Below, one piece after another: positions 13,070-26,574 of a stretch of 64,000 bases of DNA. The position numbers and the translations under genes were made by a program. Source of the DNA: Aldrovandia affinis (Eukaryota > Chordata > Actinopteri > Notacanthiformes > Halosauridae). The notes beneath the pieces were generated by a model. That model searched no databases and was not told the DNA's origin. It saw only the letters and a program-made list of their open reading frames with translations. The DNA is taken from positions 1,023,501 through 1,087,500 of the forward strand of contig JAINUG010000226.1 in assembly GCA_029706075.1 (NCBI GenBank). The letters are read 5' to 3'. Every line of letters begins with the position of its first letter. Position 1 is the first letter of the stretch.

Positions 13070-13143
<74 letters not shown>
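13070..13143. repeat. (CA)37 microsatellite
   Basis: Pure CA array preceded by two CA blocks split by ATGCGTGCCCAG. The many ORFs it creates are not genes. Nearby, 12855-12955 is a short degenerate tandem of GAGACTATGAGACC-like words. Confidence 0.95.
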
Positions 13144-13149
<6 letters not shown>

Positions 13150-13589
13150 GGGAAAAACATCAAATGAACGCCTTTACGCCCCAACCCCCACCCCTTGCAA
13201 TCTTCTTTAATTTTGCTGATGAAATCAAAGAGATTAATTTTCCCTTCTCCTCTGAAGCGGAGCGCAGAGGCACTGAGTGTGTAAGGAAAATCAATCTGGT
13301 CTTAAGTGACAGATCAAACTCGACGGGAGGGGTTTGCTTTATGGTAACCGCGTCTTCATTACGCCCAATGAATGCATCTGCGACGGGAAAATAACGGTCA
13401 CAGGGTGAAAGGGTTTTTTTTCTTCTGGTTTGTGTGGTGTTTTTCTTTGTCTCTGTCAGCGTTTCCGATGCGTGTTAATTTAGTGTCTATGTCGAGCCAA
13501 TATGACGATCTGTGTTAGCAACTGCATTATATTCAATTTTAGGAAAAGAGATTTTCATCATATATATATACATATATACACACACACAC

Positions 13590-14660
13590 AGGTAACTGCT
13601 CAAATTAAGGAAACATTTGGGTAAATGAGGGATACAAAGTATATTGAAAGCAGGTGCTTCCACACAGCTGTGGTTCCTGAGTTGATTAAGCAATTAACAT
13701 AGCCATGTATAAAACTGCTGTGTAGGCCCAGTTGCCCATTGTTTTGGCTATGAAAGAGGGATATGTTTAACAGAAGCTTCAGTGACAAAGACTGCTCAAC
13801 TTGTGGATGTTTCATGAGGAACAGTGAAACATGTTTTTATTTATTTTGCCCGTTTTTTATTTATTAATGCACTGATGATTATCTATGGGTCATTAATATA
13901 TTGATGTACAGTACGTTTGGGTAGGACATTGTAGGAATTGTATTTACTGGTAGCTTTCGGCAATGTTGCCTCGTCCCCCCCGTCCCCCCCCATTTCCCCC
14001 CCAAAATATGTTTCTGGTTACAGCCCTGGTTGGCATGGAAGTTTGATGGAAAGGCATAATCAACTAGGGGCTGCTGTGGTGCATACATGCAAAAGTGCAT
14101 ACTCCTCTGCCGTGATGTCCGTACATTGGTTTGAGCTAAACAGACGAGCGACTTTGAATCAGTTGACTGCAAATATCAATCTAGGGTGTGAGCAGGCACT
14201 TTCATCCAGAACAGTCTGTTGAGAACTTCACAGAGAGGGAAACTATGGTTAGGTCGCATTAAAACCATAAAAAAGCATGTTTGTGGTACAAGGAACACAG
14301 GCAGTGGTCTACTGAGCAGTGGGGAAAAGTCATATGATCATATGAGTCGTCCTTAGCCCTGTTCTCAACAAGCGGACGAGTGCGTGTGTGGCGCAGGCCA
14401 AAAGAAACCTACAGCCCAAGTGCTCGTTTCCCAAAGTGAAGGGTTCTGGCGGTTTAGGGCAAGATAAACGCCAATAATTATTGGCATAATTGTGGAAAGT
14501 GATATCTTTAGTTTTTTATTTATTTGCTTGTAACCATCTCCTGACTTGTGAAGGTCAATAACCCTTTGCCCTGTTTCTTCTCAGAGCTCTTTGCTTTTGC
14601 CCATGGTGATGGAGCTGCCAGAACCCTTCACTTACTCATACCTGTGTATGGAGATATATA
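13590..14660 (+). mobile_element. decayed Tc1/mariner-like transposon
   Basis: The left end reads GGTAACTGCTCAAATTAAGG then TGAGGGATACAAAGTATATT, which I recognise as the terminal region of a Tc1-like family common in fish. After an interruption (about 13830-14015), a reading frame broken by stops keeps transposase-like pieces (QTVRREL-like, KHVCGTRNTGS). The right inverted repeat was not found. Transposase function is lost. Confidence 0.6.
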
Positions 14661-15758
14661 TCGCTTTTTGAAGCTCACAACGTCCAGACACGTTTTTGTT
14701 CAGACTGGGTTTTTCTGTATTTTATAGCAGAAACATATTGGTAATTAATATTGACATTGATATAAAACACATTTGTAGACTCCTTTTTAATTGCGATTTA
14801 GTCCTTTTTCATTTGATGTTTCCATTATTTTCTATATCCCCTGTATATACACACACAGACACACATACAGTATACAGTATATGTGTGTGTGTGTGTGTGT
14901 ATGTGTGTTTGTGATATTAGGCCTATCATATCTACTGTACTATCACTATTTCTATTAACGCTGGCTCTACTACTACCACTGCTGTTGCCACTAGTAATTA
15001 TAATTATAATAATAGACCTTAATGGCATCATCATTCACATTATGATCATTATTATTGTTTCTGTGATTGCCACAGTTGTAGAATACACCAATTGTAAATA
15101 ATTAATATAATGCTGTAATAATAAAGATTTATCCCCAAACTGAACTGTGTGAAAAAGAGCGGTTTTACAACTGTTACAGCTTTTAAAAATGTAACGAGTG
15201 TAAACCCTGTGTAAGAGTTTAAGTATGAGGAATTTCACTGAAACTAAAGCAAATGTTTGTACTCGCAATGTCTAAGGACTTACAAAACTTTCCAGCAAAA
15301 AAAACCACACAAAAAAAAACTGCGAATTTATTTGTCATTTTCATTGTAAGTTCAGATTGTCAAGTCTTTTTTGGGGGGGGTGGGGGGGGGGACCAGTGTA
15401 CGGATGGGGATGAAGACCAGCCTTGACGAGCCTGCAGAGAGAGATTAGCCTGAGGGCAGAACGCTGCCTGCTCACTGCCATCATTAGGGACAATGACAGG
15501 TCTGAGGAGATGACATAAAATAACTGCTCTTTCAAATGATGGCGGGGTTCTTCTCTCCTCAATTACACATGAATCGAATCAACATCAGACATCCCCGGCA
15601 TTCACATGCATGCACACTCACACACACACACACACACACACACACATGCACACATGCACGCACACGCACACACACGCACGCATGCACGTGTGCACAGGCA
15701 TACACAGACACACATGTATGCACATACATGTATGCGTACGCACATGTATATATGCACA

Positions 15759-15790
<32 letters not shown>

Positions 15791-16435
15791 ACAGACTGAA
15801 AGTGGAAGGAAAAGAATAAGTATTTATAATAAATAAAATCTTGAATCTTTGTATGAGCAATCCTTACGCAGTGCAATCTTACAGCAGCGCCCAGGCCTCA
15901 TATTTTAAACCGATTGTGGAGGTAAATGATTTCGGGAAGATATTTCAGAATGAAATCTATCCGTCAAAATCTGTCAATAGAAAACGATCATTTTAAATGT
16001 TGAATTGAAAACATGTAGAAATGAATAATGACGACTCTGGCGCTCTCTATGTTTCGACGTGCTCTATTGTACTGTACCATCTGCTCAAGTGTTCTTTATT
16101 TATCCTTTCTTCCGGAGATGTCTTCGGAAGTGTAAAAACTCACCAACGTATTAACCTTTTTGTGTGCTCTGTTGTGTACTTCAAGGTTACGTGATTTGCC
16201 TCCTTAAATAAAAAATGAAAGAAGACATGGAAACCCCAACCCGTTTTCAAATGTAAGATCTTTTCTTTTCTTGGGTACAAAAATTATTATTTGGGAAAAG
16301 CAAAAGAAGAGGCAAATCATGCTGTGCACACTTTTGTCAGCAGAATCCGAAACACCCAAACGTATAAACAAGAAAAAATAACTCCAAAAAGGATACAGGC
16401 CAGGATATATTCTGCCATCAGCAAGAGCTCTTACG

Positions 16436-16468
<33 letters not shown>

Positions 16469-16844
16469 TGTATATACATTCCCCTTCAACCCTTCACCAC
16501 AGCTACACCACAGCTCATTACCCTAATGAGGATAATATCCACCAATAAGGGTGGAGCACCAGGGTGCGGGTGACTCTCGCATTAGAATATTCATGCCGCT
16601 TGTGGTTCGGAGAAGGAGAGAGAGAAATGCAGAATGAGAGTGGGCTCAGAGACGGTGTAAGGGAGAATAGGTGTGAGGGAGAGTGCCGTGCAGTGTGTGG
16701 AACACAGCTCCAAACCCCTTCTGACTAACGGGACACGAGAGCCACAGTGTGGAGTGTGTTTTTGTCATTTTTTTCTCCTTGGGTCAATACTTTTCACATA
16801 CAACCCGCCCTCCCCTTTCCACACACACACACAAACACACACAT

Positions 16845-16882
<38 letters not shown>

Positions 16883-17105
16883 GTGCGCGCGTGCACACAC
16901 TGTGGCGCTGCCAAAATTCGTCTTCATTCACACAGCATTTATTTCCAATCAAAGTCAACACATCATGTCATCCATGACTTCTGGGCTAGCGGCGACTGTA
17001 TCTCTCCAATCATTAGAAAACTACACGGAGTCACCATGGGATTTCTACCTTGTCTGTTTCCTCTCCACTGAAATAAAAAAAAGGAGAAAGGAAAAGAAAA
17101 GAAAG

Positions 17106-17138
<33 letters not shown>

Positions 17139-17884
17139 GTTAAAAAGTATTAAGTCTCCCAGGAAAGTGGTGACAGCTTGAGGCCATTACTGGAGGAAGT
17201 GACAGAAGTATCAGTGCGACTGGCTCTCATTACCATTCCGGCTGCTCTCTCTTTCTCTTCTGCGTATTGATGTACTGCACTTTCCCCCCCCCACTCCTCG
17301 CCCCCCCACCACCACAACCAGTCATGATTTATTAACTGTTACTACCACAAGTGTCATCTCATCAACCCAAAGTGGAGCTGCAGGCCGTGCGTTCACACTA
17401 ACTCCAGGGGCTGTAATAGGAGGGCTTTTTTCGGGGGGGTGGGGGTGGGGGGGGTAGTTGCTGCTGTTGCTTCAGTATTGCGCCCTGCCTCGTCACATCG
17501 TACGTGGACAGGTCTAACATTTTCTCTTTTACGCCGATGTACGCCTGTGCCTATGTTGACCATCCCTCGCAGTAAACGCAGTGTTGAGTGCAGTGGGACG
17601 GGATTGTGGTGTCCTTACTGCGGGGCGCGCCCCTGTTTAGGTGCGCCCTCCTGATCCGATCAGTTGTCTGAGCAGGCTCGCGTTGCTCCTATGCGGGTCG
17701 ATTGCACGCATCACAAAACACTTAATTAAAAAACCATCAGTGTGAAATACCAGCCCGTGAGTGCAAGCGATAGATGCTGACAGACATGTTTAAAAGCCCA
17801 GGCCGAGATAGGTGCATGTCCCTGCATGCATTGCAAGGGGGTTGTTAAAAAGCCTTTTTCCAAACTGGGTATGCAGATGATCAG
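14661..17884. other. gene-free, microsatellite-rich flank
   Basis: Apart from the CA-rich array at 15606-15790, it has GT or CA tracts at 14845-14910, 16436-16468 and 16820-16880 and a T run at 17113-17139. No gene was recognised. Confidence 0.6.
15606..15790. repeat. CA/GCA/TGCA-rich compound microsatellite
   Basis: Alternating purine-pyrimidine over about 185 bp (CACACA, ATGCACGCA, TATGCGTACGCA), potentially Z-DNA forming. It accounts for the overlapping Cys/Val-rich and His/Thr-rich open frames. Confidence 0.93.
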
Positions 17885-18135
17885 TGATATTAAACAGCTA
17901 ATCGGCAAAAGCCAATCACCGCCCCCGATGGCACTCCTGGCCAGAGCCGACTCTGGCACGGCCAGTGGGATCGAACCCCGGTCGCCGTGGCCAGCGTCGA
18001 ACGTTGTAACCACTGGACCACACGGGAGGCCCCATTTTATTTTTTATCTGTTTCTTTTTCCTGTTTTTATCTCCCAATTTAGTGGCCAATTATACGATCT
18101 ATTTTATTTTGATTTGCCCTCCCCACACAAACTCG
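17885..18135 (-). mobile_element. SINE copy (GGCCTCCCG family) beside a second tail fragment
   Basis: The minus-strand head starts at about 18032 with GGCCTCCCGTGTGGTCCAGT and has a B-box-like GGGTTCGATCCC. It then reads AGAGTCGGCTCTGGCCAGGA, as in the copy at 48704. Just upstream on that strand (18135-18043) lies another tail, GTATAATTGGCCACTAAATT, presumably from a neighbouring copy into which this one inserted. Confidence 0.65.
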
Positions 18136-18654
18136 CCAGGAGGTGAAACACTCATAGTGCAATTAATGAACTGAGTAGAACCAGGTGTGGTCTGCCTTCT
18201 CAAACATCAGTTATCCAGCTGCAAAATATCATAGAAACTGCATGCACAGTTAAGCATTATCCTTTGACTGGCTGTAGGTAGCAAACTACTTCTAATTTCC
18301 TTAATGCACATTTAGACCAATTATTTTACATATTCCCAAATTGTCAACTTTGTGAATACTTTAAGGTCTAGAGACTAACTAAACTTATTTTTATGTACAC
18401 AATGCTAATTTCCATTAGGGGTGTCACACAAAATCATGAATCAACATTTTCAAATCTACACTAATGGAAACCTAGCTACTGTAGCTCTGCAAGTTTCCTC
18501 AATGGGCATTTTCAATACCCCGACAAGGGGGTGTTTCAAATCCCCTATTTCTGCTAGCTTAGTTTCCACCAATCTAAGGGATTCAAAACACTGTTTCTTA
18601 ACAGTATATGTGCATAAACTGTATAAAAAAATGTGGACAAGCCAGTGTAGTCCT

Positions 18655-20222
18655 TCCTAATAAAATATTGAATCTGTCTTTAAGATCTGTCTCCCTCATC
18701 TCTCAAAACAGCTGCAATAACTCCTATACTCAAGAAACCTGGTGCAGACCTCAACAATATGAATAATTTTCGTCCTATTTCAAATTTACCATTTCTCTCC
18801 AAGATACTTGAAAAAGCAGTTTCAGCCCAGGTATATGCCCACTTGACCAACAACAACCTGTTTGAGCAATTCCAGTCTGGTTTTCGCTCTTTTCACAGTA
18901 CTGAGACAGCTATGGTGAAAATCACAAATGATCTATTAATGGCAGCTCATTCTGGGCTCTTAACCATACTTGTGCTTCTAGATCTGTCTGCAGCCTTTGA
19001 CACCATCTCACATAACATCTTCCTAGATAGATTAGCCTCCATTGGAATCACTGGCACCCCCCATGACTGGTTTACATCATACCTCTCTGGCCGCACTCAG
19101 TTTGTCCAGTTCAAAAATCTAAGATCACAGCCCACTCCAGTCACCACCGGTGTTCCCCAGGGATCTGTTTTGGGCCCCTTCCTATTCATAATTTACCTCC
19201 TACCCCTTGGCAATATTTTCAGGAAATTTGGACTTAAATTTCACTGCTACGCAGATGACACCCAGCTCTACCTATCCACTAAGCCAAATTGTGCCCTCCC
19301 ACCCATTTCCCTCTCCTACTGTTTGCTGGAAATCAAATCCTGGTTCTCAATCAACTTCCTAAAACTTAACAGTGATAAAACAGAGGTTCTCCTCGTTGGC
19401 ACTAAATCCACCTTTGCTAAACCTCACAGATTCTCCCTTACCATTGACAATTCCACAGTTTCCCCTTCCCCTCAGGTTAAGAGTCTGGGTGTCATCCTGG
19501 ACAGCACATTATCTTTTGAATCACACATCAACAATGTCACTCGGTCTGCATACTGTCAGCTACGCAACATACATCGTCTCCGTCCATCACTTACACCTAC
19601 CAGCACCGCCATTCTTGTCCACGCCCTGGTCACATCCCGTATAGACTACTGCAACGCCATCCTCTTTGGCCTTCCACACAACTGGTCCAGAACTCAGCTG
19701 CACGTATCATTACCAGAACTCCTTCCACTGACCATATCACTCCAATTCTCCAACAACTTCATTGGCTCCCCATTAAATTCCGTATTCATTTTAAAATTCT
19801 CCTTCTTACCTTTAAAGCTCTCCATAACCTAGCACCTTCATATCTCTCTGAACTCCTTCTTACATACACTCCCTCCCTCACTTACATACAGATCCTCCTC
19901 TGCCAGCTAACTTGTCACACCTTCTGCCCGCTTGACCACTATGGGATCTAGAGCCTTCAGCCGTTCTGCACCCTGCCTCTGGAACTCTCTGCCACCAAAC
20001 ATTCGAAATATTGACTCTCTCCACTTTCAAATCCAGTCTCAAAACACACCTCTTCACTTTGGCATATTTGGTTTGACCTGTTGTATATTGTTTTTTATCT
20101 GTTATATCTGATTTTGCTTTGTTGATTTTATGTTTTGATATGTTGTTTTAACTATGTCTTGTAAGGTGTCCTTGAGAGCCTTGAAAGGCGCCCATAAATA
20201 AAATGTATTATTATTATTAAGA
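18655..20222 (+). mobile_element. 5'-truncated L2/CR1-type LINE
   Basis: The element retains most of the reverse transcriptase. Its 3' end is typical of L2: CCTTGAGAGCCTTGAAAGGC, then CATAAATAAAATGT and a short (ATT)n. It lacks the endonuclease half and a 5'UTR, as usual for truncated LINE insertions. The left border is approximate because no target duplication was recognised. Confidence 0.85.
18759..19832 (+). pseudogene. non-LTR retrotransposon reverse transcriptase (frameshifted)
   Basis: The reading frame contains the finger motif [32 protein letters not shown] (palm motif A), [14 protein letters not shown] and the catalytic YADD at 19248-19259. Downstream, the frame diverges near 19685; homology resumes in the next frame ([24 protein letters not shown]) and later as SRSAPCLWNSLPPN. 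The frame therefore extends upstream of the first ATG but is broken at the 3' side. It is an old, inactive copy. Confidence 0.85.
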
Positions 20223-20520
20223 CTTCCAGCTACCAAAGCCTTCTGACAATCTCTACTGTTCACATCTAAGGCAGTGAAAATGCTGTTAAATAACAATGAA
20301 TAAAAGGACTTTGTTCAAAGGGAAACTGAATGTTCCTCTTTCAGTAAATGGGCCATATGTATTATTATTATTAATAATAATAATAATAATAATAATTCTA
20401 CTACTGCTAATAATGTGATAATTATTGTAAAAAAATATGAGAGATGTGTGTGCTTTAATGTTTTAACCACAATATACAATACAACAAAAAAATAAATTAA
20501 GGATGCTGAGAGAGAGAGAT

Positions 20521-20554
<34 letters not shown>

Positions 20555-21857
20555 GTGTAAAAGTGCTGTAAGCTGACTTTAGTCTAAAAAGACTTCAGTC
20601 TTGGAATGGTGCAGCTGTAGTGATTGTAGTTATCCCCCCACCCACCCCCATTTTGAATAAAAGTATGAGTGGAAAAATGCAGATGCAACAAAAGACAGAT
20701 GAATTTGAAAGATAAATAAATGATAACTGAAAGAAAATGTTTAGTTCAGGGCCACCACATGAAGTGGGAGGGTTTGGATGCATGTCTCGATTTCTGTTTC
20801 ATTGTTCCTCACAGACAGCCAGAGATCTCCAGTGAGAGTATTCTGAGAACAATGATTACTGCTGCAGAGAGAGACCCCCGTATCCTCCTCTTGCCTGATG
20901 GTTGAAGCTAACCAGAGAAGGGCTTGGTTAGCCCTTGGATGTCAGACCTACAGGGACAGCCAGGTTGCTGCTGTAAGTGGTTGGCCAGTGGGAGGCAGTC
21001 TTCTTGGCAAAGGGGTGTTGTTAAGTCCAAGGTGAATACTGAGTGCATGGCATACCACAGCCTCTTGACTCATTCTACATTACCATACTTCTCAAACTTG
21101 TGTTTAATGGCAACATGGACACACACTGTATGCATATACAAGCACTGAGTTCCTATAATATTGCAAAATTTAAGTCATACTGCTGCATGATACAATTCAA
21201 AGTTAGGGCTAAATATATATATGGGTGAAATGTATGCTAGAGTTCATTGTCTGTACCTGGCCTGAAGAGTTAAACTTACAATGACTTTTGAAGAAGATTC
21301 TTATGTCAGCTTTTCTTTTCACGTTAGCTAGATTGAACAGAAAAAATGGTGTTAGTTCAGCTAGCTAGCTAGCTACTGACTAGCTAACACTTACTGAACA
21401 TGTACTGATTAAGTAACTAAGTTAGATAACAAGCACATGTGTAACACACTTGACACACAGGTGGTTTGAAGTATGGGGTGTGGGGGGTATTCACAACCTT
21501 TAACAATCTGAAACAATATGAGGCAGACAGACACTGTAAATGCAGCTCACACTAAATCAACACGTTTTATGAATGGCATGCCTAGCTTGCTAGCTTGAGC
21601 TCCATGTCTTTCTAGCCAGCTTGCTAGTTAGCTACACTGATTAATGGTAGCTAATTTACCTCTGATATTTTACAAATTCCACAAACTGAACGGAATTAAT
21701 ACACACATATTGTTCACAGGTGGTTTTACTTTGAAACCGTCACTTAACTGACCCTGGATCAGTGGCTAGTGGCAATTTCAATGATTAAGACCCTAGACTG
21801 TACCCAGTGCAGTGCCTGCCTGTGGTTATTCATTTATCATCATTCTGATATTAATAA

Positions 21858-21927
21858 CCATAGATATAGAACACTAGATATGCTCAAATAACTCCTATGT
21901 GTTGTATCTAGTGTTCTATATCTATGG
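21858..21927. repeat. perfect 23-bp inverted repeat with 24-nt loop
   Basis: CCATAGATATAGAACACTAG plus ATA (21858-21880) is exactly reverse-complemented at 21905-21927. The loop is 21881-21904. The stem continues imperfectly with TAATAA-type bases. No flanking target duplication was recognised. It could be a MITE core, a foldback repeat or a small-RNA hairpin. Confidence 0.9.
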
Positions 21928-22964
21928 TAATAACTGCTTTGTGCACATTTATAATAACTGTTCTAACGTTATGGAAAAAAAGTAAGTGCCAGTATATACT
22001 AGCTACCATGTCCACATGTACAGGCTAGTAAAGGCTTTTTTAATTTATTGTGACTTAAATTGGGAGGGAGGAAGCAGATTGAGCATTTTCAGGCATAGGG
22101 GTGTCTGGTGATGCCTATGAGGCCATTTTGTAGATCCAAGAAAAGCCATGGACATCTAGTTACAGTAACCAATGTTTTTTTGTTTTTTTTGTTGTTGACT
22201 TTTTTTGAAAGTGGTAGCACTCAAACTGTGTTCTGTGCATGATGAACCCCCGCCCAAGATCTCTTCTCTGGACAGGAGGCCACTCTGCTCACTCCACCTG
22301 CACTCAAACCTCTTTAAAACAAAAATGTATTGCCAATTATAATAAGTCATTAAATCTACTTACTCTCGTAGTAATGGAGAGGGAAAAATGGTTTCAAAAG
22401 CTCTTACTATATTGTTATATGTGATAGATTACCAAGTGATTCATTAAAATTTAACCTTGGCAACTTAAAATATTTTATTGAGTCCAATTAAAATTGTTGC
22501 CCAGCCCTACCACAGACACAGAGAGGAGGCGTTATTGTTAGCATTTGGAAAATTCGTTGACTTAGTGAAAAATAAAGTTGAAAAAAAAATAAAAAATAAA
22601 AATAATAATAATAATTAAAAAAGCTAAAATGTTTATGTTGACCTGAAGGCAGAGTGTTTTTTTCTGGTGGAAGAAAAGGAAAGTAAAAACAGATGGAAGT
22701 ACCCATTTGACCGGAGGAGAATTATCGAGCTCTGCTTGTCTTAGCAATTTTCTAAAGTTTATTTGGTACCGATCCAAAGCAAGGAGAAACAAATGAGACC
22801 CAAGGAGTCCACAAAATTCAAGTATTAGACAGAAGAAAAGAAAACTGTCCATTTAAAAAAAAATAGCCCAAAGGAATTGTGTTGCCTCTCCTTGCGAGTG
22901 ATTCTGACAAATGAGAAGTGCGGGCCAGAGGACTTAAGAAAGGCATTAATGCGTGGAGCGTCTG

Positions 22965-23185
22965 ACCACAGTGACGCATGCTCCTTCAGATGAGACGTTG
23001 AAGCAAGGTACAGTCAAAGATAGGACATTAAACCATTATCGTAAACAGAGGGGGTGTTCCCCAGTGTCCCGCTCTAATTCCCAACTGGGATCTCTGTCAA
23101 ACCAGTCACCTAATCACCCCCCCCCCCCCCCTTACCTGGTAAATAAATCCCTCCTGCTGCACCTCAGTTGATAGATGAGCGGTGA
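22965..23185 (+). repeat. dispersed fish repeat fragment
   Basis: The words TTCAGATGAGACGTTGAAGC, GGGGGTGTTCCCCAGTGTCC, AATTCCCAACTGGGATCTCT and a later GGTGAGCCTTCTG occur in the same order in a widespread fish interspersed repeat that I recognise. I cannot name the family with certainty, and a C run interrupts it. Confidence 0.45.
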
Positions 23186-24887
23186 GCCTTCTGTTTCAAA
23201 AGATGCAAGACAACAAGCTATAAGTTCCACTAAAGACGTATCACGGAAGAAACAAAAAACAAGAAGAGAGAGACAGGGCAGCCTGTAAGCCAGTAAAATA
23301 AGCATCAAGCTGAAAAGTGGCGCAGATACGGCAAAAGCATGCCTTGGTTACCAAAATCATTCTCATAATGTAGACATCGCCAGTCACCAGATCTGTACCT
23401 CTTCAATCATTTGCCAATGTGACACAAATGCAACAGAGGGCTGGCTGACTGTCTGGGTTGAGCACAACGTGTGGTCGGTGGTAAGTTGTTCTTTCACCTT
23501 GTCCAATCAGACAAGTCAAACATTTCATTCTGCCTTTTCATGTTTTTGTGGTTTACATCCAGTTCAGCGTCTCCACTGCACGGATATGGTGTTTGGGACT
23601 TATCGGCACACAGAGTTCGAAGGCTCAATACAACGTAACATGACGACGTTACATTCTACCGTGTACATCACACAGATATTGTTCTTGCAACCCCGCCTGA
23701 AAGCTGGACAAATGTGGGTTAAGAGGCCTCCCGAATGGCCGCTGCCAGGCCAGTCTAGAGGCGGCAAAGATAAATATGAAGCATGCCGCAAAAGATAATT
23801 TGAGGATAGTCGGATTTCCCCTGAATCTGCCAGGATGAAAAAAACAAAACCCTGGATCCTAGATCCAAGCCGACAGCTGTTTGTGCCATGGTCGCCAGGG
23901 CTGGCCTCTGAGGAAGAAATTTAGAACTTAATTCAATATAATTTTTCTAGCTTCTAAAGCAGAAACAATGTGGAAGAACTTATGTCACGACCCCCTAAAA
24001 TGTATATTTATTTTTAAGGGAAGTGCGTATTTTTGTGCTCGGGTGAAGTTTTTGCAGGTCAGGAGACAGGATTAACGTTAGCGGCAAAGAATGCATGAAA
24101 ACTGCTGATTCAAATGTTGTAATATTAGGTTCATGTTTTTGCTGGCCATCTGATAAAAGTGCACACCCACTGCTATAGCCCCTGTTCATGATTGTTTTGA
24201 AAGCTCATGTATCATATATTGCTGAATTAGTTGGTAGCTGTTAGTAACCATTAGCATTATAGCGATGGGGGTCTTCTGATAGCGGGGGGATATCAGATCA
24301 TTGATATCATCATTCATTATAATGGCCAATTACCTGCTAGGAGACCTCTCTCAACTAATAAAAACATGTCAACATAAACAATTGGTTGATAATGTAAAGG
24401 GGTGGGCTTTAGGGATATTTTTTGTTTAACAGGAACATTTCTTCTCCACCTATTATGCTAGCTACTAAAAGGCTAACGTTAGTAGATTTATAAGTGGCCG
24501 ATGTCCATAGCTAAGTAGCTAGCTACCTAAATAGCATGAGAAATAGTCATCCCAAGAAACGTAATGTAACTTTACTTATTTAGTTTTTTTGGGGGGTCCC
24601 TCCTGCATTCGAAGCTGCTCTGTAGGAAATAAATCCTGTGTGCTTGTGGAGCCATCAATGATAAGTTTCCTCAATCTCAGTTTCTTCTACGCCATTACTA
24701 TAAACTATATTAATATTTATACTATTAATTATTTTTATTTTTATTAAGAAAAAGGTGTCTTGAATTCGTCAAACTACATCTGAACTACAATTGGAACCGT
24801 GTATTGTGGCTGAATCAAACATTTTGGACATGCACATCAGAATTATGTTTGGAGTCCAATGAATGCAAGTAATTTTGAAAGTCACCT

Positions 24888-25012
24888 CATGCCTACGGTG
24901 AAACATGGTGGTGGATCTTTAATGCTTGGGGGTTGTTTGCATCGACAGGGCCTGGGGCCCTTCTTAAAATAGATGGAACCATGAACTCCAACATGTACCA
25001 AGACACATGTAC
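24888..25012 (+). pseudogene. Tc1-like transposase fragment
   Basis: The stretch reads MPTVKHGGGSLMLGGCLHR then QGLGPFLK and a stop. It matches the conserved VKHGGGSLMLWGC segment of Tc1/mariner transposases, with GGC where functional copies have WGC. Only about 40 codons are recognisable. Confidence 0.75.
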
Positions 25013-26204
25013 CAAGACCTTTTCTCTGAGCATTTGTATTAGCATAAAATAAAAATGTTTTCCCATTTTTGAGCATACAGCTCATTACCTGTATTTTTTA
25101 TTTATACAGCCTTCTTTGCTCATCTTCATCACAGGTGGAGCCTACTGTACATATACACACATACACATACAGTATGTATGTGTACACAAAAGGGCCACAG
25201 ACACAGACAGCCTCGGTGATAGAATTTAACCTCCACTTGGAAGGACATTTCTGAACACGACCGTTCCACTTCCTGGTGTCATGTTTCACCTGCAATTAAC
25301 CAATCTCACCCACCGGGGAGAAGCCCTTGGTCACCATGTGCTGACTACACTGCCAGTTGCCCAAGACCTCGGATCTCTTGACCAGTGAGGCTGAAGGGAT
25401 CAAACAAATATTAAAAAGGGACAGCAGAATCATCACATTAGTTTCTGGCGAACTCTAAGGACAGAGGACATTGTGTGACTCTGCTGTTGTGTGTGCATAC
25501 CTGTGTGATTGCAGATAAACAATATAGACACACCCACACACACCTGCCAATTAACCATTGCTCAACTGTTGATGGAAAATGAGGAAGAAGCTCAATTCAA
25601 AATCACTTCAGTCTGTTTAAAGTGTGCTTCAGTCAGAGAACATATCCAATAATGAAAATGTTGAAATAACACAATAATAACAATTATTGTTTTTAAGGAG
25701 GAAGGCAAGAGCAAAAACGTTTTGTGCGATTAACTGTCGATGGCCGTGCTATTTGTATATGGCGACTGGAATAAAGTTCTTGACTGGAACTCAATTGTGA
25801 GTGTTCTTGCAGACACCTCTCTGTGACAGTGACTTTGCCTGTTTTAGGTTGTTCTTCTGAAGGGTCCTTCATAGGATGTTTCTGTCACTGTCTTGCATAA
25901 AATGTTATGAAACACTGATGTCATTATTGCTATGCAAATGACTCAATACGTCCAGGACAACCTCAAACGTATGCCACAAGACCCCGCATTGTACTCTGGC
26001 TCAGCCATGGAACAGGCCATTCAAACCCCTCTCTCTTTGCTGGCGCAAAGGGTAGTGATAACGTGGTGCTTCTTTAAACCAGGAACATACCGATATATCA
26101 TCTATAAAAGTTGTACGGTGCATCTAATGATATTTTAATGATATATAGTGGGTTGATTACAAAAATCTGGTGAACCTGCCCTTTAAAACAAACGGAAGAC
26201 AGCA
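25013..26204. other. gene-free interval just past the tcf7l2 3' end
   Basis: AT-rich unique sequence with a CATACACATAC stretch near 25155. No opposing gene or second polyadenylation site was recognised. Confidence 0.55.
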
Positions 26205-26542
26205 GAAGGATTTGCACATACTAACTCGCTTTTATTAATACATACAGAACTGCATGCTACAGATACTGTACAGCATAAACATTTATTCATTACAAAAAAC
26301 ATGGTTTTCGGGAACCATTAAAAATGAACGAAAAAACAAAAAACAAACAAAAAAAAAAAAAGAAAAAAAGAAAAAAATTGAAAAAAAAAGAGTAAGAGCA
26401 TAAAATCGAACAGGAACATCATCACAGCCGTTAGGAAACATTCAAACTATTCATCATTAGCATCTTAATAAACCAGAGAAAAATTGACAGTTTACAGTCG
26501 CGTCATGTCAACTACAATGGCACCGAATGGATGATTTTCTTG

Positions 26543-26574
<32 letters not shown>

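Larger units (their letters stand above)
20223..24887. other. gene-free flank
   Basis: Contains (TAA)n near 20360-20395, (GA)n at 20507-20555, AGCT-rich words near 21355-21385, the hairpin at 21858 and the dispersed repeat at 22965. No exon was recognised. Confidence 0.55.
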
